From positions 4,278,001 through 4,342,000 of the forward strand of contig NZ_CP039432.1 in assembly GCF_005484805.1 (NCBI RefSeq): a stretch of DNA of 64,000 bases. Reading direction: 5' to 3'. Below the pieces are notes generated by a model. The model was given only the letters and a program-made list of their open reading frames with translations. It was not told the origin of the DNA and made no database searches. Positions 41,835 to 51,302 of this stretch are shown here, piece after piece; the stretch's first letter is position 1, and each line of letters begins with the position of its first letter. A program made the position numbers and the translations under genes. The DNA is from Rhodococcus sp. SGAir0479. Its GTDB lineage: Bacteria; Actinomycetota; Actinomycetes; Mycobacteriales; Mycobacteriaceae.

Positions 41835-41883
41835 CGCCCTGCGATCACGTGCACTGACGACGTGGTCGTGCCAGAGTTGAGGC

Positions 41884-42612
41884 ATGCCGGGAATCCTCCG
41901 GGACAGTGTGCCTCTGCGCTCTGACGACGACGTCGAACCGCAGGCGCGCGAGCGGGTGCCGCTCACCGCTGTCGAGCCCGAACGTCGCGCTCGCGGGGGG
42001 ATCGTCGTCCTGCACGAGTCCCGGCAGTTCACCGACGCGCTCCTCGAGTTGATGCGCAGCCTCGCCGCCGAGGGCTGGCTGGTGGTGGCCCCGCACCTGT
42101 TCCACCGCGAGCCCGCGCACAGCGACACCGAGGTATTCGGGCAGAGCCTCTTCGACGACTTCGACGCCACCTTCGACTGGCTCGTCGACCGCGGCATCTA
42201 CCCGGACTGCGTCGGCGTGATCGGATTCGACGACGCCGGCACCGCCGCGATGCTCGTGGCCACCAACCGGAGCGTCGGCGCCGCCGTCAGTGTGTCGCCG
42301 CACGGCATCGTGAACCGGTTGGCGGAGGCCACGCCGACGCTGGTGGAGGCCGCACCGCAGCTCAAGGCGCCGTGGCTGGCGCTGTACGGCGCCGACGACC
42401 CCCGCACCCCGCCCGAGCACGTCGAGCTGCTGCGCGACGCGGTCGCCCGCGCGGACGTCGCCACCCACATCGTCAGCTACGACGGGCTCGCCCACCGCGC
42501 CGACGAGCCCCCCGTGCCGGAGCCCGCCGCGGACGACGACGATCCGCTCGTCGTCGCGATCCTCGACGCGCAGCGGCGGATCTTCGACTGGTTCGACGCG
42601 AACCTACGCTAG
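41884..42612 (+). CDS. Dienelactone-hydrolase-like protein with the nucleophile replaced
   Basis: The 242-residue alpha/beta-hydrolase follows the dienelactone hydrolase plan: E45 in 'VVLHESRQF', 'VVAPHLFHR', D in 'LYGADDPRTP' and H in 'GLAHRAD'. At the nucleophile elbow, where the family has G-x-C-x-G-G, it has 'GFDDAG' (114-119), so the cysteine is D116. Either it is a non-hydrolytic relative or an altered enzyme. A long acidic segment of six D residues near the C-terminus is unusual. The ATG has no clear Shine-Dalgarno sequence. It is followed by two tRNA genes. Confidence 0.8.
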   Translation: MPGILRDSVPLRSDDDVEPQARERVPLTAVEPERRARGGIVVLHESRQFTDALLELMRSLAAEGWLVVAPHLFHREPAHSDTEVFGQSLFDDFDATFDWLVDRGIYPDCVGVIGFDDAGTAAMLVATNRSVGAAVSVSPHGIVNRLAEATPTLVEAAPQLKAPWLALYGADDPRTPPEHVELLRDAVARADVATHIVSYDGLAHRADEPPVPEPAADDDDPLVVAILDAQRRIFDWFDANLR

Positions 42613-42697
42613 CGAAGCGCTGTGACCAGCTGTTTTGCGTTTCCCGGCGATCCCTGTGTAATGTTTCGCCCGGCGGTTCGAAAGGGCCGGCCCCCAA

Positions 42698-42789
42698 GGA
42701 GGCGTGCCAGAGCGGCCGAATGGGACTCACTGCTAATGAGTTGTCCCCCTTAAAGGGGACCGGAGGTTCAAATCCTCTCGCCTCCGCCA
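42698..42789 (+). tRNA. tRNA-Ser (anticodon GCT)
   Basis: GGAGGCG pairs with CGCCTCC (42779-42785), discriminator G, and an encoded CCA (42787-42789). The anticodon stem ACTCA/TGAGT holds loop CTGCTAA with GCT at 42732-42734. A long variable arm (CCCCTTAAAGGGG) confirms serine. Confidence 0.95.
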
Positions 42790-42831
42790 CACTGGTCCTT
42801 CGTTGGTCCAGTTACAACTGAAGATAGCTAT

Positions 42832-42904
42832 GCGCCCGTAGCTCAACGGATAGAGCATCTGACTACGGATCAGAAGGTTAGGGGTTCGAATCCCTTCGGG
42901 CGCA
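42832..42904 (+). tRNA. tRNA-Arg (anticodon ACG)
   Basis: GCGCCCG pairs with CGGGCGC (42897-42903), discriminator A, no encoded CCA. The stem TCTGA/TCAGA holds loop CTACGGA with ACG at 42865-42867. Its A34 is the target of the TadA deaminase encoded at 62193. Confidence 0.95.
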
Positions 42905-42909
42905 CATCG

Positions 42910-42945
42910 AAAGTCCCCACTTGCAGCAATGCGGGTGGGGACTTT
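42910..42945 (+). terminator. Terminator of the tRNA-Ser/tRNA-Arg pair
   Basis: AAAGTCCCCAC pairs with GTGGGGACTTT around a 14-base loop and is followed by CTCGTTG. It lies six bases after tRNA-Arg. Confidence 0.75.
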
Positions 42946-42970
42946 CTCGTTGTGCACCTCGTCGACTGTC

Positions 42971-43222
42971 CTAGCCCTCGCCGTCGGCGAGGGCGAAGGT
43001 GGGATAGGTCTCGCCCGCGATGCGGGAGACGTAGCGGACGCGGGCCCCCACGCGGCTGTGGCCGCCGGTGACCCACGCGAAGCACCACGCGCCGCTGTCG
43101 AGTGCGATGACCGCGATCCGGCGCGGTGCGAAGTCCCACGTGAGCAGCCCGCGAGTGATCGAGCGCAGCGCGATGACCGACCCCGTCGCCGACGCGACAT
43201 CGCTGGGATGGGAACGCTGCAC
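42971..43222 (-). CDS. Small protein of unknown function
   Basis: A GTG-started frame of 83 codons is preceded by AGGAAG at a good distance. The product has two short hydrophobic strands ('RIAVIALDSGAWCFAWV') and a basic pI, no signal peptide and one cysteine. I recognise no family. The hairpin at 42910-42945 converges on its end and may terminate it as well. The gene is possible rather than certain; no other frame here looks better. Confidence 0.5.
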   Translation of the reverse strand: MQRSHPSDVASATGSVIALRSITRGLLTWDFAPRRIAVIALDSGAWCFAWVTGGHSRVGARVRYVSRIAGETYPTFALADGEG

Positions 43223-43468
43223 GCTGCACTTCCTGCCGTCGGACCTGGTGGGGGACGGCTACCAGCCTGGCCCGGGGAGTCCGGGGCGGGACACGTGACT
43301 ATTACCCGTTTGCATACCTGTTTTTCGGGCCGGCGGGTACGCGTATCAGGGGAGCCGAACCCGCGGCGAGACAGCCGCCCGCCGCGGGGCACCGCCGGAT
43401 CAGCTGAACGACGACCGGGCCGTGCGGCCGACGTTTGCGCCCGATCGGCGTGGACTGTGCGGTCTGTC

Positions 43469-43474
43469 TACCAT
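43469..43474 (+). promoter_or_regulatory. -10 box of the hydroxyacid dehydrogenase gene
   Basis: TACCAT lies six bases before the ATG at 43481, with no Shine-Dalgarno sequence, consistent with a leaderless transcript. Confidence 0.4.
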
Positions 43475-43480
43475 CGCCGT

Positions 43481-44425
43481 ATGTCTTCCCCCGAGCCGTC
43501 CGGACGTCCCCGCGTCGCGATCGGTCCCACCACCGACCCGCTGCTGTGTGACGCCGTCGCGCGGGGGGAAGCCGAGCCGGCGCCGCTCGACGCCGCCGAC
43601 GCGCTGGTGTGGGCGGGCAACGATCCCGCGGAGTTCCCGGCCGAGCTGCCCGCCTCGATCCGATGGGTACAGCTGCCGTCGGCGGGCGTCGAGGAATGGT
43701 TCGCCGCGGGCGTCATCCAGAGCCACCCGCAGGTGCTGTGGACGTCGGCCGCCGGGGCGTTCTCCGCGACGGTCGCCGAGCACGCGTTCGCGATGCTGCT
43801 CGCCGGTGTCCGCGCGCTGCCCGAGCACCTCGCGGCCACGACATGGCGCCAGCGCGACTTCTTCGACAAGGTCGGCACGCTGCGCGGTGCCCGGGTCGCG
43901 ATCATCGGGGCGGGCGGCATCGGCCGCGCCCTGATCCCGATGCTCGCCGCCGTCGGCGCCACGGTGGTGGCGGTGAACCGGTCCGGGCGGCCCGTGCACG
44001 GTGCCGCGGAGACCGTGCCGGCCGATCGGGTCGACGACGTCTTCGGCCGTGTCGACCACGTCGTCGTCGCGGCCCCGGCTACCGGCGCGACGCGACATCT
44101 GGTGGGCCGTGACCAGCTGGCGGCGCTGCACACGCGGTCCTGGGTCGTCAACGTCGCCCGCGGTTCCCTCGTCGACACCGACGCCCTGGTGGAGGCGTTG
44201 CGCGACAACCGCATCGGAGGAGCCGGGCTGGACGTCACCGATCCGGAGCCGCTGCCCGACGGGCACCCGCTGTGGTCGCTGCCGAACGCGATCGTCACGC
44301 CGCACGACTCCAACCCGCCGTCCGTCCGGAAGCCGGCGTACGCCGAGCACGTCGCCGACAACGTGCGCCGATTCGTCCGCGGGGAGGACCTCGTGGCGGA
44401 AATCGACCCGGAGGCCGGCTACTGA
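43481..44425 (+). CDS. D-isomer-specific 2-hydroxyacid dehydrogenase
   Basis: The 314-residue protein has the two-domain D-2-hydroxyacid dehydrogenase plan: 'QLPSAGVEEW' in the substrate domain, 'AIIGAGGIGRALIPML' for NAD(H), the substrate arginine in 'VNVARGSLVD', the acid in 'DVTDPEPLP' and the catalytic histidine in 'IVTPHDSN'. It should interconvert a 2-keto acid and a D-2-hydroxy acid; the GhrA-type glyoxylate/hydroxypyruvate reductases look closest. The ATG is probably leaderless. It stands alone between the tRNA pair and a small helical protein gene. Confidence 0.88.
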   Translation: MSSPEPSGRPRVAIGPTTDPLLCDAVARGEAEPAPLDAADALVWAGNDPAEFPAELPASIRWVQLPSAGVEEWFAAGVIQSHPQVLWTSAAGAFSATVAEHAFAMLLAGVRALPEHLAATTWRQRDFFDKVGTLRGARVAIIGAGGIGRALIPMLAAVGATVVAVNRSGRPVHGAAETVPADRVDDVFGRVDHVVVAAPATGATRHLVGRDQLAALHTRSWVVNVARGSLVDTDALVEALRDNRIGGAGLDVTDPEPLPDGHPLWSLPNAIVTPHDSNPPSVRKPAYAEHVADNVRRFVRGEDLVAEIDPEAGY

Positions 44426-44470
44426 GCGACCCCGTCGAGGTGACGTGGGGCGCGAAACCGGGACTGGGGC

Positions 44471-44499
44471 TTTACGTGGATTGTTCGAATGCCTAACCT
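44471..44499 (+). promoter_or_regulatory. Promoter of the 58-residue protein gene
   Basis: TTTACG (44471-44476) and TAACCT (44494-44499) are separated by 17 bases, a good match to an actinobacterial housekeeping promoter, 35 bp before the GTG. Confidence 0.5.
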
Positions 44500-44534
44500 T
44501 GCGGGCGAACATCCAATTCGACAGAGGATTTCCG

Positions 44535-44711
44535 GTGCAACACCACGGCCAGCACACTGACGGAATCACCAACGCTACGAGCGAAGCGGCGCGTATCCGC
44601 CGCCTCGCTCAGCGCATCGCCGACTCGAGCGACAAGGCCGCCAACGTGGCTGCCGCCGGCGAGATCATGCGCCTCGCCGCGACGCTCGAGAAGGAGCTCG
44701 CCCGGGTCTGA
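44535..44711 (+). CDS. 58-residue helical protein of unknown function
   Basis: The GTG at 44535 follows AGAGGA by six bases and a promoter is visible upstream. After a polar His/Gln-rich start of about 18 residues, the protein looks like one or two charged helices rich in Ala and Arg ('AARIRRLAQRIADSSDKAA'). There is no signal peptide or cysteine. I recognise no family; a small regulatory or ribosome-associated protein is possible. It converges on the acyl-CoA synthetase gene seven bases away. Confidence 0.65.
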   Translation: MQHHGQHTDGITNATSEAARIRRLAQRIADSSDKAANVAAAGEIMRLAATLEKELARV

Positions 44712-44718
44712 CGGCCGC

Positions 44719-46329
44719 TCACGCAGACGCCATCTCCTTGGCCCAGCGGTAGTCGGCCTTGCCGGCCGGGGTGCGTTTGACCTCGTCGACCAACACGATC
44801 GACCGGGGAATCTTGTATCCGGCCAGGGTCTTCCGGCAGTGCTCCTGCACCTCGTCGAGGGTGAGGTCGGGCGTCCCGGGATAGGTGGCGATCACCGCCG
44901 CCACCTGCTGGCCCATCCGCTCGTCGGGGCGGGGCACGACCAGCGCGTCGGCGACGGACGGGTGCGCGTGCAGCGCGGCCTCGACCTCCTCGGCGAACAC
45001 CTTCTCGCCGCCGGTATTGATGCACTGCGAGCCGCGGCCCAGGAACACGATGGTCCCGTCCGCCTCCACCCGGCCCATGTCGCCGAGGATCGAGATGCGG
45101 GTGCCGTCGGCGCGGGTCGGGAAGGTGCGCGCGGTCTTCTCCTCGTCCTTGTAGTAGCCGAGGGGGACGTTGCCGATGCGGGCGATGTAGCCGATGTCGC
45201 CGGTGCCCGGCGGGATCTCCTCGAGCCGCTCGTCCACCAGCACCATGTTGGGCGACGGCGGCATCCGGAGGTTGCCGTCCTCGTCGACGGTGAACGCGCC
45301 GTCGTTGCCCGACTCGGAGGCACCGAAGTTGTCGCGCAGCAGCAGTTCGGGCTTGACCGCGAGCATGCGGTCGCGCACGCTCACCGACCAGATGGCGCCG
45401 CCCGAGGTGATCGAGAACAGCGAACTGAAGTCGACCTCGCCCTTGCGGCGCTCCATCTCGTCGACCAGGGGCAGCCCCATTCCGTCACCGACGATGAGGA
45501 TCACCTGCAGGCGCTCCGTCTCGATCGCCTCGACCACCCTCTTCGGGTCGAAGTCGCGCATGAGCACCACCCGCGCACCCAGCGTGAAGAAGGTGAACAG
45601 CGAATACAGCGCGGCGCCGTGCATCAGCGGGGCGGCGATGAGGAACGCCAGGTCCGGGAATTCCTTTGCGGCCGCGGCGACTTCCGCGAGGTCCTGGCGC
45701 GCATCCTCCCCGTAGGGGTTGCCCCCCGAGAGCGGCTTGCGGAAGAAGTCGTCGTGGCGCCACATGACGCCCTTGGGATAGCCGGTGGTGCCGCCGGTGT
45801 AGAGCACGTACACGTCGTCGCCGGACCGGGGCGCGAACTCGCCGCCGGACGGGAAGTCCTGCGACACCGAGAACGGGACCACCTGGATCGAGCGCTGCAC
45901 CGCCGCCGCGAGCAGCTCCTCGATCGGGTCCCCGCCGACGACGATCACCGTGCGGATCAACGGGCAGCTGTCGAGCAGCGCCGCGAGCGTGCGTTGGTGC
46001 TCGGGCAGCTCCACGACCACCGCCGCGGAATCCGAGTTGGTGAAGATGTACTCGAGCTCGGCCGGCGTGTACCGGTAGTTGACGTTGATGGGCACCGCAC
46101 GGACCTTGATCAGTCCGAGGATCGAGGTGACGTGCTCGACGCTGTTCTTGAGGAACAGTGCGACGTGGTCGCCCGGCGCGATGCCGACATCGTCGAGGAA
46201 GTGCGCCACCTTGTTCGCTTCGGCGTCCAGCTGCGCGTACGTGAAGTGCTCTCCCTCGTACGTCAGCGCGGTCCGGTCCGGGACGGCCGCAGCGACCGAT
46301 TCGAACACGTCGGCGAGGTTGAACTGCAT
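44719..46329 (-). CDS. Acyl-CoA synthetase (FadD family)
   Basis: The 536-residue ANL enzyme has the AMP-binding motif 'YTGGTTGYPKGV', 'FGASESG' (A5), 'LGDMGRVEADG' (A7) and the C-terminal lysine in 'KRTPAGKADYRW' (A10). It should activate a carboxylic acid with ATP and CoA. The upstream thioesterase, MetF-like and methyltransferase genes on the same strand suggest a catabolic unit, and a steroid or fatty acid substrate is possible. The ATG follows AAGGAA; a start 21 codons further upstream has no support. The gap of 151 bp to the thioesterase gene leaves room for its own promoter. Confidence 0.9.
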   Translation of the reverse strand: MQFNLADVFESVAAAVPDRTALTYEGEHFTYAQLDAEANKVAHFLDDVGIAPGDHVALFLKNSVEHVTSILGLIKVRAVPINVNYRYTPAELEYIFTNSDSAAVVVELPEHQRTLAALLDSCPLIRTVIVVGGDPIEELLAAAVQRSIQVVPFSVSQDFPSGGEFAPRSGDDVYVLYTGGTTGYPKGVMWRHDDFFRKPLSGGNPYGEDARQDLAEVAAAAKEFPDLAFLIAAPLMHGAALYSLFTFFTLGARVVLMRDFDPKRVVEAIETERLQVILIVGDGMGLPLVDEMERRKGEVDFSSLFSITSGGAIWSVSVRDRMLAVKPELLLRDNFGASESGNDGAFTVDEDGNLRMPPSPNMVLVDERLEEIPPGTGDIGYIARIGNVPLGYYKDEEKTARTFPTRADGTRISILGDMGRVEADGTIVFLGRGSQCINTGGEKVFAEEVEAALHAHPSVADALVVPRPDERMGQQVAAVIATYPGTPDLTLDEVQEHCRKTLAGYKIPRSIVLVDEVKRTPAGKADYRWAKEMASA

Positions 46330-46480
46330 CGTGTTTCCTTCCCGAACCGCACGGAAGGTGGCGCCGCTCAGTCCTTCTCGGACGCGGGCCACTCGTATGT
46401 CGAAGGACAGTAGCGCGTGCCGCGCCCGCGCGGGGCCGATTCGGACATTCCAGTGCCGGGCGGGATGCGGCCGCCGGCGA

Positions 46481-46912
46481 TCAGGACGTCGTGAGCGGGT
46501 AGACCGTGCCCTGCCCGACCGCGCACACGCGGGCGCTGCCGTCGTCGTCGATCATCTCCAGTTCGCACGCGCACACCGCCCGCCGGCGCCCGGAGTACGT
46601 GACCCGAGCGGTGGCGCGCAGCGTGCGTCCGCGGGCCGGCCGCACGTACTCGACGGACATCCCGCCGGTGAGGACGGCGGGGCCGAGCACCGTGCCGGCC
46701 GCGTAGGTGAGGCAGTTGTCGGCGGCATAGGCCAGCACACCGCCGTGCAGGAAGCCGTTCTGCTGCAGCAGGTCCGGCCGGGCGTCGACCTCGAGGACGG
46801 CGGCGCCGTCACCGAACGAGACCAGACGCGCGCCCAACAGCACACTGAAGGGCTGTGACGCGAGATGAACGCGGGCGGCCTCGACGTCGAGCGGGACGGC
46901 GGTGTCGGTCAT
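46481..46912 (-). CDS. PaaI-type hotdog-fold thioesterase
   Basis: The 143-residue protein has the hotdog motif 'QNGFLHGGVLAYAADN' with the catalytic Asp/Asn region and 'GGMSVEYVRPARG' as the second strand block. Such enzymes hydrolyse acyl-CoA, often aryl-CoA. The ATG overlaps the stop of the MetF-like gene by four bases (ATGA), so both are in one operon. Its job is probably to free CoA trapped by the acyl-CoA synthetase pathway next door. Confidence 0.87.
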   Translation of the reverse strand: MTDTAVPLDVEAARVHLASQPFSVLLGARLVSFGDGAAVLEVDARPDLLQQNGFLHGGVLAYAADNCLTYAAGTVLGPAVLTGGMSVEYVRPARGRTLRATARVTYSGRRRAVCACELEMIDDDGSARVCAVGQGTVYPLTTS

Positions 46913-47850
46913 GACAGCTCCCCGGTGGGCGCGGCGGTGCGGGACGGGTTCGACTGTCCCACGGCCGAGGCCCGGGGGCACCAGTAGTCGAGCATCGCGG
47001 TGAATGTCTCGCAGGCGCCGTCGGACAGCCCGTACGGCGATTCCAGATTCACGCTCAACGGAAAACCCAGCTCACCGGCGCCGTCGACGACCCGACGGTA
47101 CAGATCCACGAGATGGGCGCGGCGCCGGTGGGGCGGGGCGTCGGCGAGGCGGGCGACGAACGCCTGCTCCTGCGCCACCGCGGCGTTGCCGTCGTCGTGC
47201 ACCAGCCAGTCGATCAGCCCGGCGCGCGCCTCGATCCCCGGGACGAAACCGAACGACAGCAGAATGTCCGGGCGCCGCTCGGTGCGGGCCGCGAACGCGC
47301 GCAGGAAGCCCACGATCCGGTCGGAGTACAGCAACTGGGTGAGCGCGAACGTCGCGCCGCGCTCACACTTCGCGGCGAACCGGTCCACCTCGCCGCGGCG
47401 GGTGGGGATCAGCACGACGCCCCGGTGCGGGACCACGCCGCGGAACCGCGCCACGGCGTCTCCGGGGGTGGGGCCGGGGGTGTCGGCGGCCGAGGCGCCG
47501 CGCGGTGCGCCGACGAACGCGATGCCGTCCATCCCGGCGTCGCGCAACCGGTGCACCCGTTCGGTCAGGTGCCGGACGTCGTCGAAGACGGTGACCTGCG
47601 CGCACAGGCCCGCCACCCCCGGCAGCGACCCCCGCACGGTTTCCCAGAAGTCGAGCACGTCGGTGCGCGGGGTGAAGGCGACCGGCCGGGAGGGGTCCTC
47701 CGGGATGATGCCGGGGATCAGGACGTGACCCACCCGGTCGGTGAGGCCGTGCCCACGACAGCGTTCGGCGGCCGCCGCGGCCGTGTCGACGGCTCCGCGC
47801 GCGCCGCGGTCCGCTTCGGGTGGCACCAGTTCCAGTGCCACGGTGTGCAT
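46909..47850 (-). CDS. MetF-like methylenetetrahydrofolate reductase family protein
   Basis: The 313-residue TIM-barrel protein has '[13 protein letters not shown]' (the glutamate of MetF), '[15 protein letters not shown]', '[19 protein letters not shown]' (the 'F-x-T-Q' block) and '[12 protein letters not shown]'. MetF reduces methylene-THF to methyl-THF with FAD. Divergence from canonical MetF is noticeable in the first strand, so the substrate could be another folate. The ATG at 47850 is six bases after the methyltransferase stop; an in-frame ATG 11 codons earlier overlaps that gene. It is co-translated with the thioesterase. Confidence 0.72.
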   Translation of the reverse strand: MHTVALELVPPEADRGARGAVDTAAAAAERCRGHGLTDRVGHVLIPGIIPEDPSRPVAFTPRTDVLDFWETVRGSLPGVAGLCAQVTVFDDVRHLTERVHRLRDAGMDGIAFVGAPRGASAADTPGPTPGDAVARFRGVVPHRGVVLIPTRRGEVDRFAAKCERGATFALTQLLYSDRIVGFLRAFAARTERRPDILLSFGFVPGIEARAGLIDWLVHDDGNAAVAQEQAFVARLADAPPHRRRAHLVDLYRRVVDGAGELGFPLSVNLESPYGLSDGACETFTAMLDYWCPRASAVGQSNPSRTAAPTGELS

Positions 47851-47855
47851 GGCGT

Positions 47856-48620
47856 TCAACGACGTTCGGCCGTGAGCAGCCATGCCGGGGCGAGGATCCG
47901 GTTTCGGGCGTCGGTGTCGAGGCCGGCCACCGCCGCCGTCAGGGGCCCGTCGTCCTGTTTCTCCATGTCGGTCCGCGTCATCGCGGTGGTGTAGGTCGAC
48001 CGCTCGAGGCGGCGGATCGCCCACCCCGCTCCCGTCAGCGTCTCGCGCAGGTTGTCCTCGCCGATCCGGTACGGGCCCGGGAAGGCGTCCGGCACCCGGT
48101 CCGAGAAGCACACCAGGTGCAGCAGCGCGCCCGGACGGCAGGCGCCGTGCAGCGCCGCGACGTACCGGTGACGCTGGTCCTCCGAGAAGCAGTGGTAGAG
48201 CGCGCTGTCGACGACGGTCGTGAACCGGTCGGCGTAATCGCCCAGATCGGTGGCATCGGCCACCGCGAACTCCACGTCCTTGGCGACGCCACGCTCGCGG
48301 GCGCGGTCGCGGGCGATGTCGATCGCGGTGGGCGCCGCGTCGAGCCCGCACACCCGGTATCCGCGGGACGCGAGGAAGATGGCGTTCTCGCCGGGCCCGC
48401 AACCGATGTCGAGCACTTCGTCGGCGATCTGGCCGTCCGCCTCGAGCGTGTGCACCACCGGCTGCTCCTCACCGATGTCCCACGGCACTCGATCGAGGTG
48501 GATACCCGGCAGCGGCGCGGCCCCGGTCGGTTGCGGATTGCGGCTCAGGGCCTCGAAGTCGCCGCGATAGAGCGCGTCGAAGTCGCTGGGATTCGGTGGT
48601 TGCGGGGCATCTGCGGTCAT
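47856..48620 (-). CDS. Class I SAM-dependent methyltransferase
   Basis: The 254-residue protein has motif I '[17 protein letters not shown]', an acidic residue in '[11 protein letters not shown]', motif II/III '[12 protein letters not shown]' and post-motif 'VDSALYHCF'. It is a small-molecule methyltransferase of the UbiE/thiopurine-like type; the substrate is not readable. The ATG follows GGAGCACCCC. The next gene starts within or just after its end. Linked to a MetF-like protein, it may take part in one-carbon transfer. Confidence 0.82.
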   Translation of the reverse strand: MTADAPQPPNPSDFDALYRGDFEALSRNPQPTGAAPLPGIHLDRVPWDIGEEQPVVHTLEADGQIADEVLDIGCGPGENAIFLASRGYRVCGLDAAPTAIDIARDRARERGVAKDVEFAVADATDLGDYADRFTTVVDSALYHCFSEDQRHRYVAALHGACRPGALLHLVCFSDRVPDAFPGPYRIGEDNLRETLTGAGWAIRRLERSTYTTAMTRTDMEKQDDGPLTAAVAGLDTDARNRILAPAWLLTAERR

Positions 48621-49067
48621 GGGGTGCTCCTTCCCGACAGGGGGTGCGGCGCCCGGGGCGGGCCGACGGACGATCGACCCACCGGATCAGGACGTGTGCC
48701 GCCGCGGTGTCGCGCGGGCGGCGAGCCCGTCACCGATGGTACCGAGGAAAGCGGTCGGGACCGGGCCGTTTCCGGGCACGATCCGGGTTCGCGTACCGGC
48801 CCGCGAGGGGCCGTCCGGGTGACCGACGAAACGCCGGACCCCGCACCGTCTGATCCGTCACGTCGGGGTACGCCTCGACGCCCGGATCGCGGCCCGGCAA
48901 GCCGGATCGAGCCGCCCCATGAGGCCCGTGACGTGCGCAAATGCGACGCAGCGGACCGTTGGTCCGGGCGCGGACTCGTCCAGCGCCGCCCCCGGCGAAG
49001 GTGTCATGATGCAAGACGTGCCGGGTCCGCCCGACAGTCACGCACGCCCCACCCGAGGAGCACTTCC
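48621..49067. other. Intergenic region between divergent genes
   Basis: It holds no convincing gene. The last 15 bases contain CGAGGAG, the ribosome site of the aldehyde dehydrogenase. GC-rich reading frames across it are shadows without starts or homology. Confidence 0.4.
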
Positions 49068-50546
49068 ATGACAGCGACCGAGCTCGAGTCCACCGCCACG
49101 TTCGCCGGGCAACCGGTGCAGTCCCAGTTCATCGCCGGCGAGTGGCGGGAGGGCCGTTCCGAGCGGGTGTTGACCGACACGAATCCGTTCGACGACACCG
49201 TCGTGGCCACCATCCGGCAGGCCTCGAAGGAGGACCTGGACGACGCGTACCGGGCCGCCGAGGCCGCCCAGGCGCAGTGGGCCGCCACCGCCCCGGCGGA
49301 GCGGGCCGCGGTCCTGCGCCGGGCCGCGCAGATCCTCGAGGACCGGCGGGAGGAGATCGTCCGCTGGCTCGTGGCGGAGTCGGGCTCCACCGTGATCAAG
49401 GCCAACGCCGAGATCTCCCTCGCGGCGGGGATCACCCAGGAGGCGGCGTCGTTCCCGACGCGCGTCCACGGCAGGATCTTCGATTCCAACACCCCGAACC
49501 GGGAGATGCGGGTCTACAAGAGGCCGGTCGGCGTCGTCGGCGTCATCAGCCCCTGGAACTTCCCGCTGCACCTGTCGCAGCGCTCGGTGGCCCCGGCCCT
49601 GGCGCTCGGTAACGCCGTGGTGATCAAGCCGGCGTCCGACACCCCGGTGTGCGGCGGTCTGCTGATCGCGCGGATCTTCGAAGAGGCCGGACTGCCGGCC
49701 GGTGTGCTGTCCGTCGTGGTGGGCGCCGGCTCGGAGATCGGTGACGACTTCGTCGCGCACCCGGTGCCGCGGCTGATCTCCTTCACCGGCTCCACCCCGG
49801 TGGGTCAGAAGGTCGGCACCGTCGCGACCGGCGGCCGGTACCTGAAGAAGGTGGCGCTCGAGCTCGGCGGCAACGCCCCACTCGTGGTGTTGGACGACGC
49901 CGACCTGGACACCGCGGTGAGCGAGGCCGTGACCGGCGCCTTCCTGCACTCCGGTCAGATCTGTATGTCGGTGAACCGCATCATCGTTCAGGCCCCGGTC
50001 TACGACGAGTTCGTCTCCCGGTTCGCCGATGCCGTGCGCGCCGTGCCCTTCGGCGATCCCGCCCGCGAGGACACGCTGGTCGGCCCGGTGGTCAACGATT
50101 CCCAGCTCTCCGGTCTCCAGGACAAGATCGCCGGTGCTCGGCAGGCCGGCGCCCGCGTCCTGGTCGGTGACGAGATCAGCGGCCGGGTGGTGCCCCCGCA
50201 CGTGTTCGCCGACGTCACCGCCGACATGGAGATCGCCCGCGAGGAGATCTTCGGGCCCATGGTCGCCGTCCTGCGCGCCGACGACGAAGCCCACGCCCTG
50301 GCGCTGGCGAACGATCACGAGTTCGGCCTGTCCAGCGCGGTGTTCACACAGGACCTCGATCGCGGGCTGCAGTTCGCGCAGCAGATCAAGGCCGGCATGA
50401 CCTTCATCAACGAGCGGACCGTGCAGGACGAGGCGCACGTGGCGTTCGGCGGCGAGCGCAACTCCGGACTGGGCCGGTTCAACGGCGAGTGGGCCATCGA
50501 GGAGTTCACTACCGATCACACCATCGGCGTCACCCGCCTGGTGTAA
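49068..50546 (+). CDS. NAD(P)+-dependent aldehyde dehydrogenase
   Basis: The 492-residue protein has 'SPWNFP' (oxyanion Asn), 'FTGSTPVGQ' for the cofactor, the general base E in 'ALELGGN' and the nucleophile C in '[10 protein letters not shown]', plus 'EEIFGPM'. This is a complete ALDH of the benzaldehyde/vanillin dehydrogenase-like group judging by 'GQICMSVNR'. It should oxidise an aromatic or aliphatic aldehyde to the acid. The ATG follows CGAGGAG by seven bases. A strong terminator ends it. Confidence 0.9.
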   Translation: MTATELESTATFAGQPVQSQFIAGEWREGRSERVLTDTNPFDDTVVATIRQASKEDLDDAYRAAEAAQAQWAATAPAERAAVLRRAAQILEDRREEIVRWLVAESGSTVIKANAEISLAAGITQEAASFPTRVHGRIFDSNTPNREMRVYKRPVGVVGVISPWNFPLHLSQRSVAPALALGNAVVIKPASDTPVCGGLLIARIFEEAGLPAGVLSVVVGAGSEIGDDFVAHPVPRLISFTGSTPVGQKVGTVATGGRYLKKVALELGGNAPLVVLDDADLDTAVSEAVTGAFLHSGQICMSVNRIIVQAPVYDEFVSRFADAVRAVPFGDPAREDTLVGPVVNDSQLSGLQDKIAGARQAGARVLVGDEISGRVVPPHVFADVTADMEIAREEIFGPMVAVLRADDEAHALALANDHEFGLSSAVFTQDLDRGLQFAQQIKAGMTFINERTVQDEAHVAFGGERNSGLGRFNGEWAIEEFTTDHTIGVTRLV

Positions 50547-50586
50547 CCGGCGCGAGCCCGCGGACGCGCGCCTTCGCGAACGGAGC

Positions 50587-50618
50587 AGCCCCCGCACCCG
50601 TCTCGGGTGCGGGGGCTT
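50587..50618 (+). terminator. Terminator after the aldehyde dehydrogenase gene
   Basis: AGCCCCCGCACCCG pairs with CGGGTGCGGGGGCT around a three-base loop, 40 bp after the stop codon. The T-tract is short (TTG). Confidence 0.7.
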
Positions 50619-50771
50619 GCCCGTGTCGATCGCCGCCCGCCCGGAGCCGGGCCGCGGCTGCTCGGGTCCAGAACCTGTGGCGGCCAAGGAAACTGTGTTG
50701 CCACGAGCGGATTTCTCGCACAGCAGGATGCGGGCCGCGCGGCGGCGTGGGCTTCTCTACGTTCGCTCGAT

Positions 50772-51302
50772 ATGAACGTAGAACGCAGCGAGTGGTCCGA
50801 TCGCCAGCAGATCCACGACGTCGTCCTGCGGTACTGCCGCGGCATCGACCGGCTGGACTTCGACCTCGTCCGGTCGGCGTACCACCCGGACGGCGTCGAC
50901 CATCACACCGGTTTCGAGGGCACCCTGGACGAGTACATCGCCTGGGTCGAGCCCAAGTTGCGTGCACGGCGCGGCGGCACGATGCACATCGTCGGCAACC
51001 ATCTGGTCGAACTGCTGGGCGATACCGCGATCAGCGAGACGTACGGGACGTCGGTCCACTGGGGTGAGCCCGCCGACGACCCCCGGGTGAACTTCACCAG
51101 CGGCGTCCGGTTCATCGACCACATGGAGTGGCGGGACGGCCGGTGGGCGATCGCGGAGCGGTGGGCCACCCGCGAGTGGACCCGCTCGGACGCCGGCCGG
51201 CTGATGCCCAAGGAGGGTGTGGGACCGTCCGGCAGCAGGGACGGGGACGACCCACTGATCCGGTTGCAGCGGAAGCTGCACGGGACGGAGGCGCGGGCAT
51301 GA
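50772..51302 (+). CDS. SnoaL-like (NTF2 fold) protein
   Basis: The 176-residue protein has the cone-shaped NTF2/SnoaL plan: 'IHDVVLRYCRGIDRLDFDLV', 'YHPDGVDHHTGFEG', 'HIVGNHLVELLGD' and 'WRDGRWAIAERWATREW'. Members with this pattern are isomerases, hydratases or dehydrochlorinase-like, and steroid isomerase relatives use the D/H residues seen here. TACGTT just before the start and the lack of a Shine-Dalgarno sequence suggest a leaderless ATG. Its stop overlaps the F420-oxidoreductase start by four bases (ATGA), so both proteins probably act in one pathway. Confidence 0.85.
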   Translation: MNVERSEWSDRQQIHDVVLRYCRGIDRLDFDLVRSAYHPDGVDHHTGFEGTLDEYIAWVEPKLRARRGGTMHIVGNHLVELLGDTAISETYGTSVHWGEPADDPRVNFTSGVRFIDHMEWRDGRWAIAERWATREWTRSDAGRLMPKEGVGPSGSRDGDDPLIRLQRKLHGTEARA

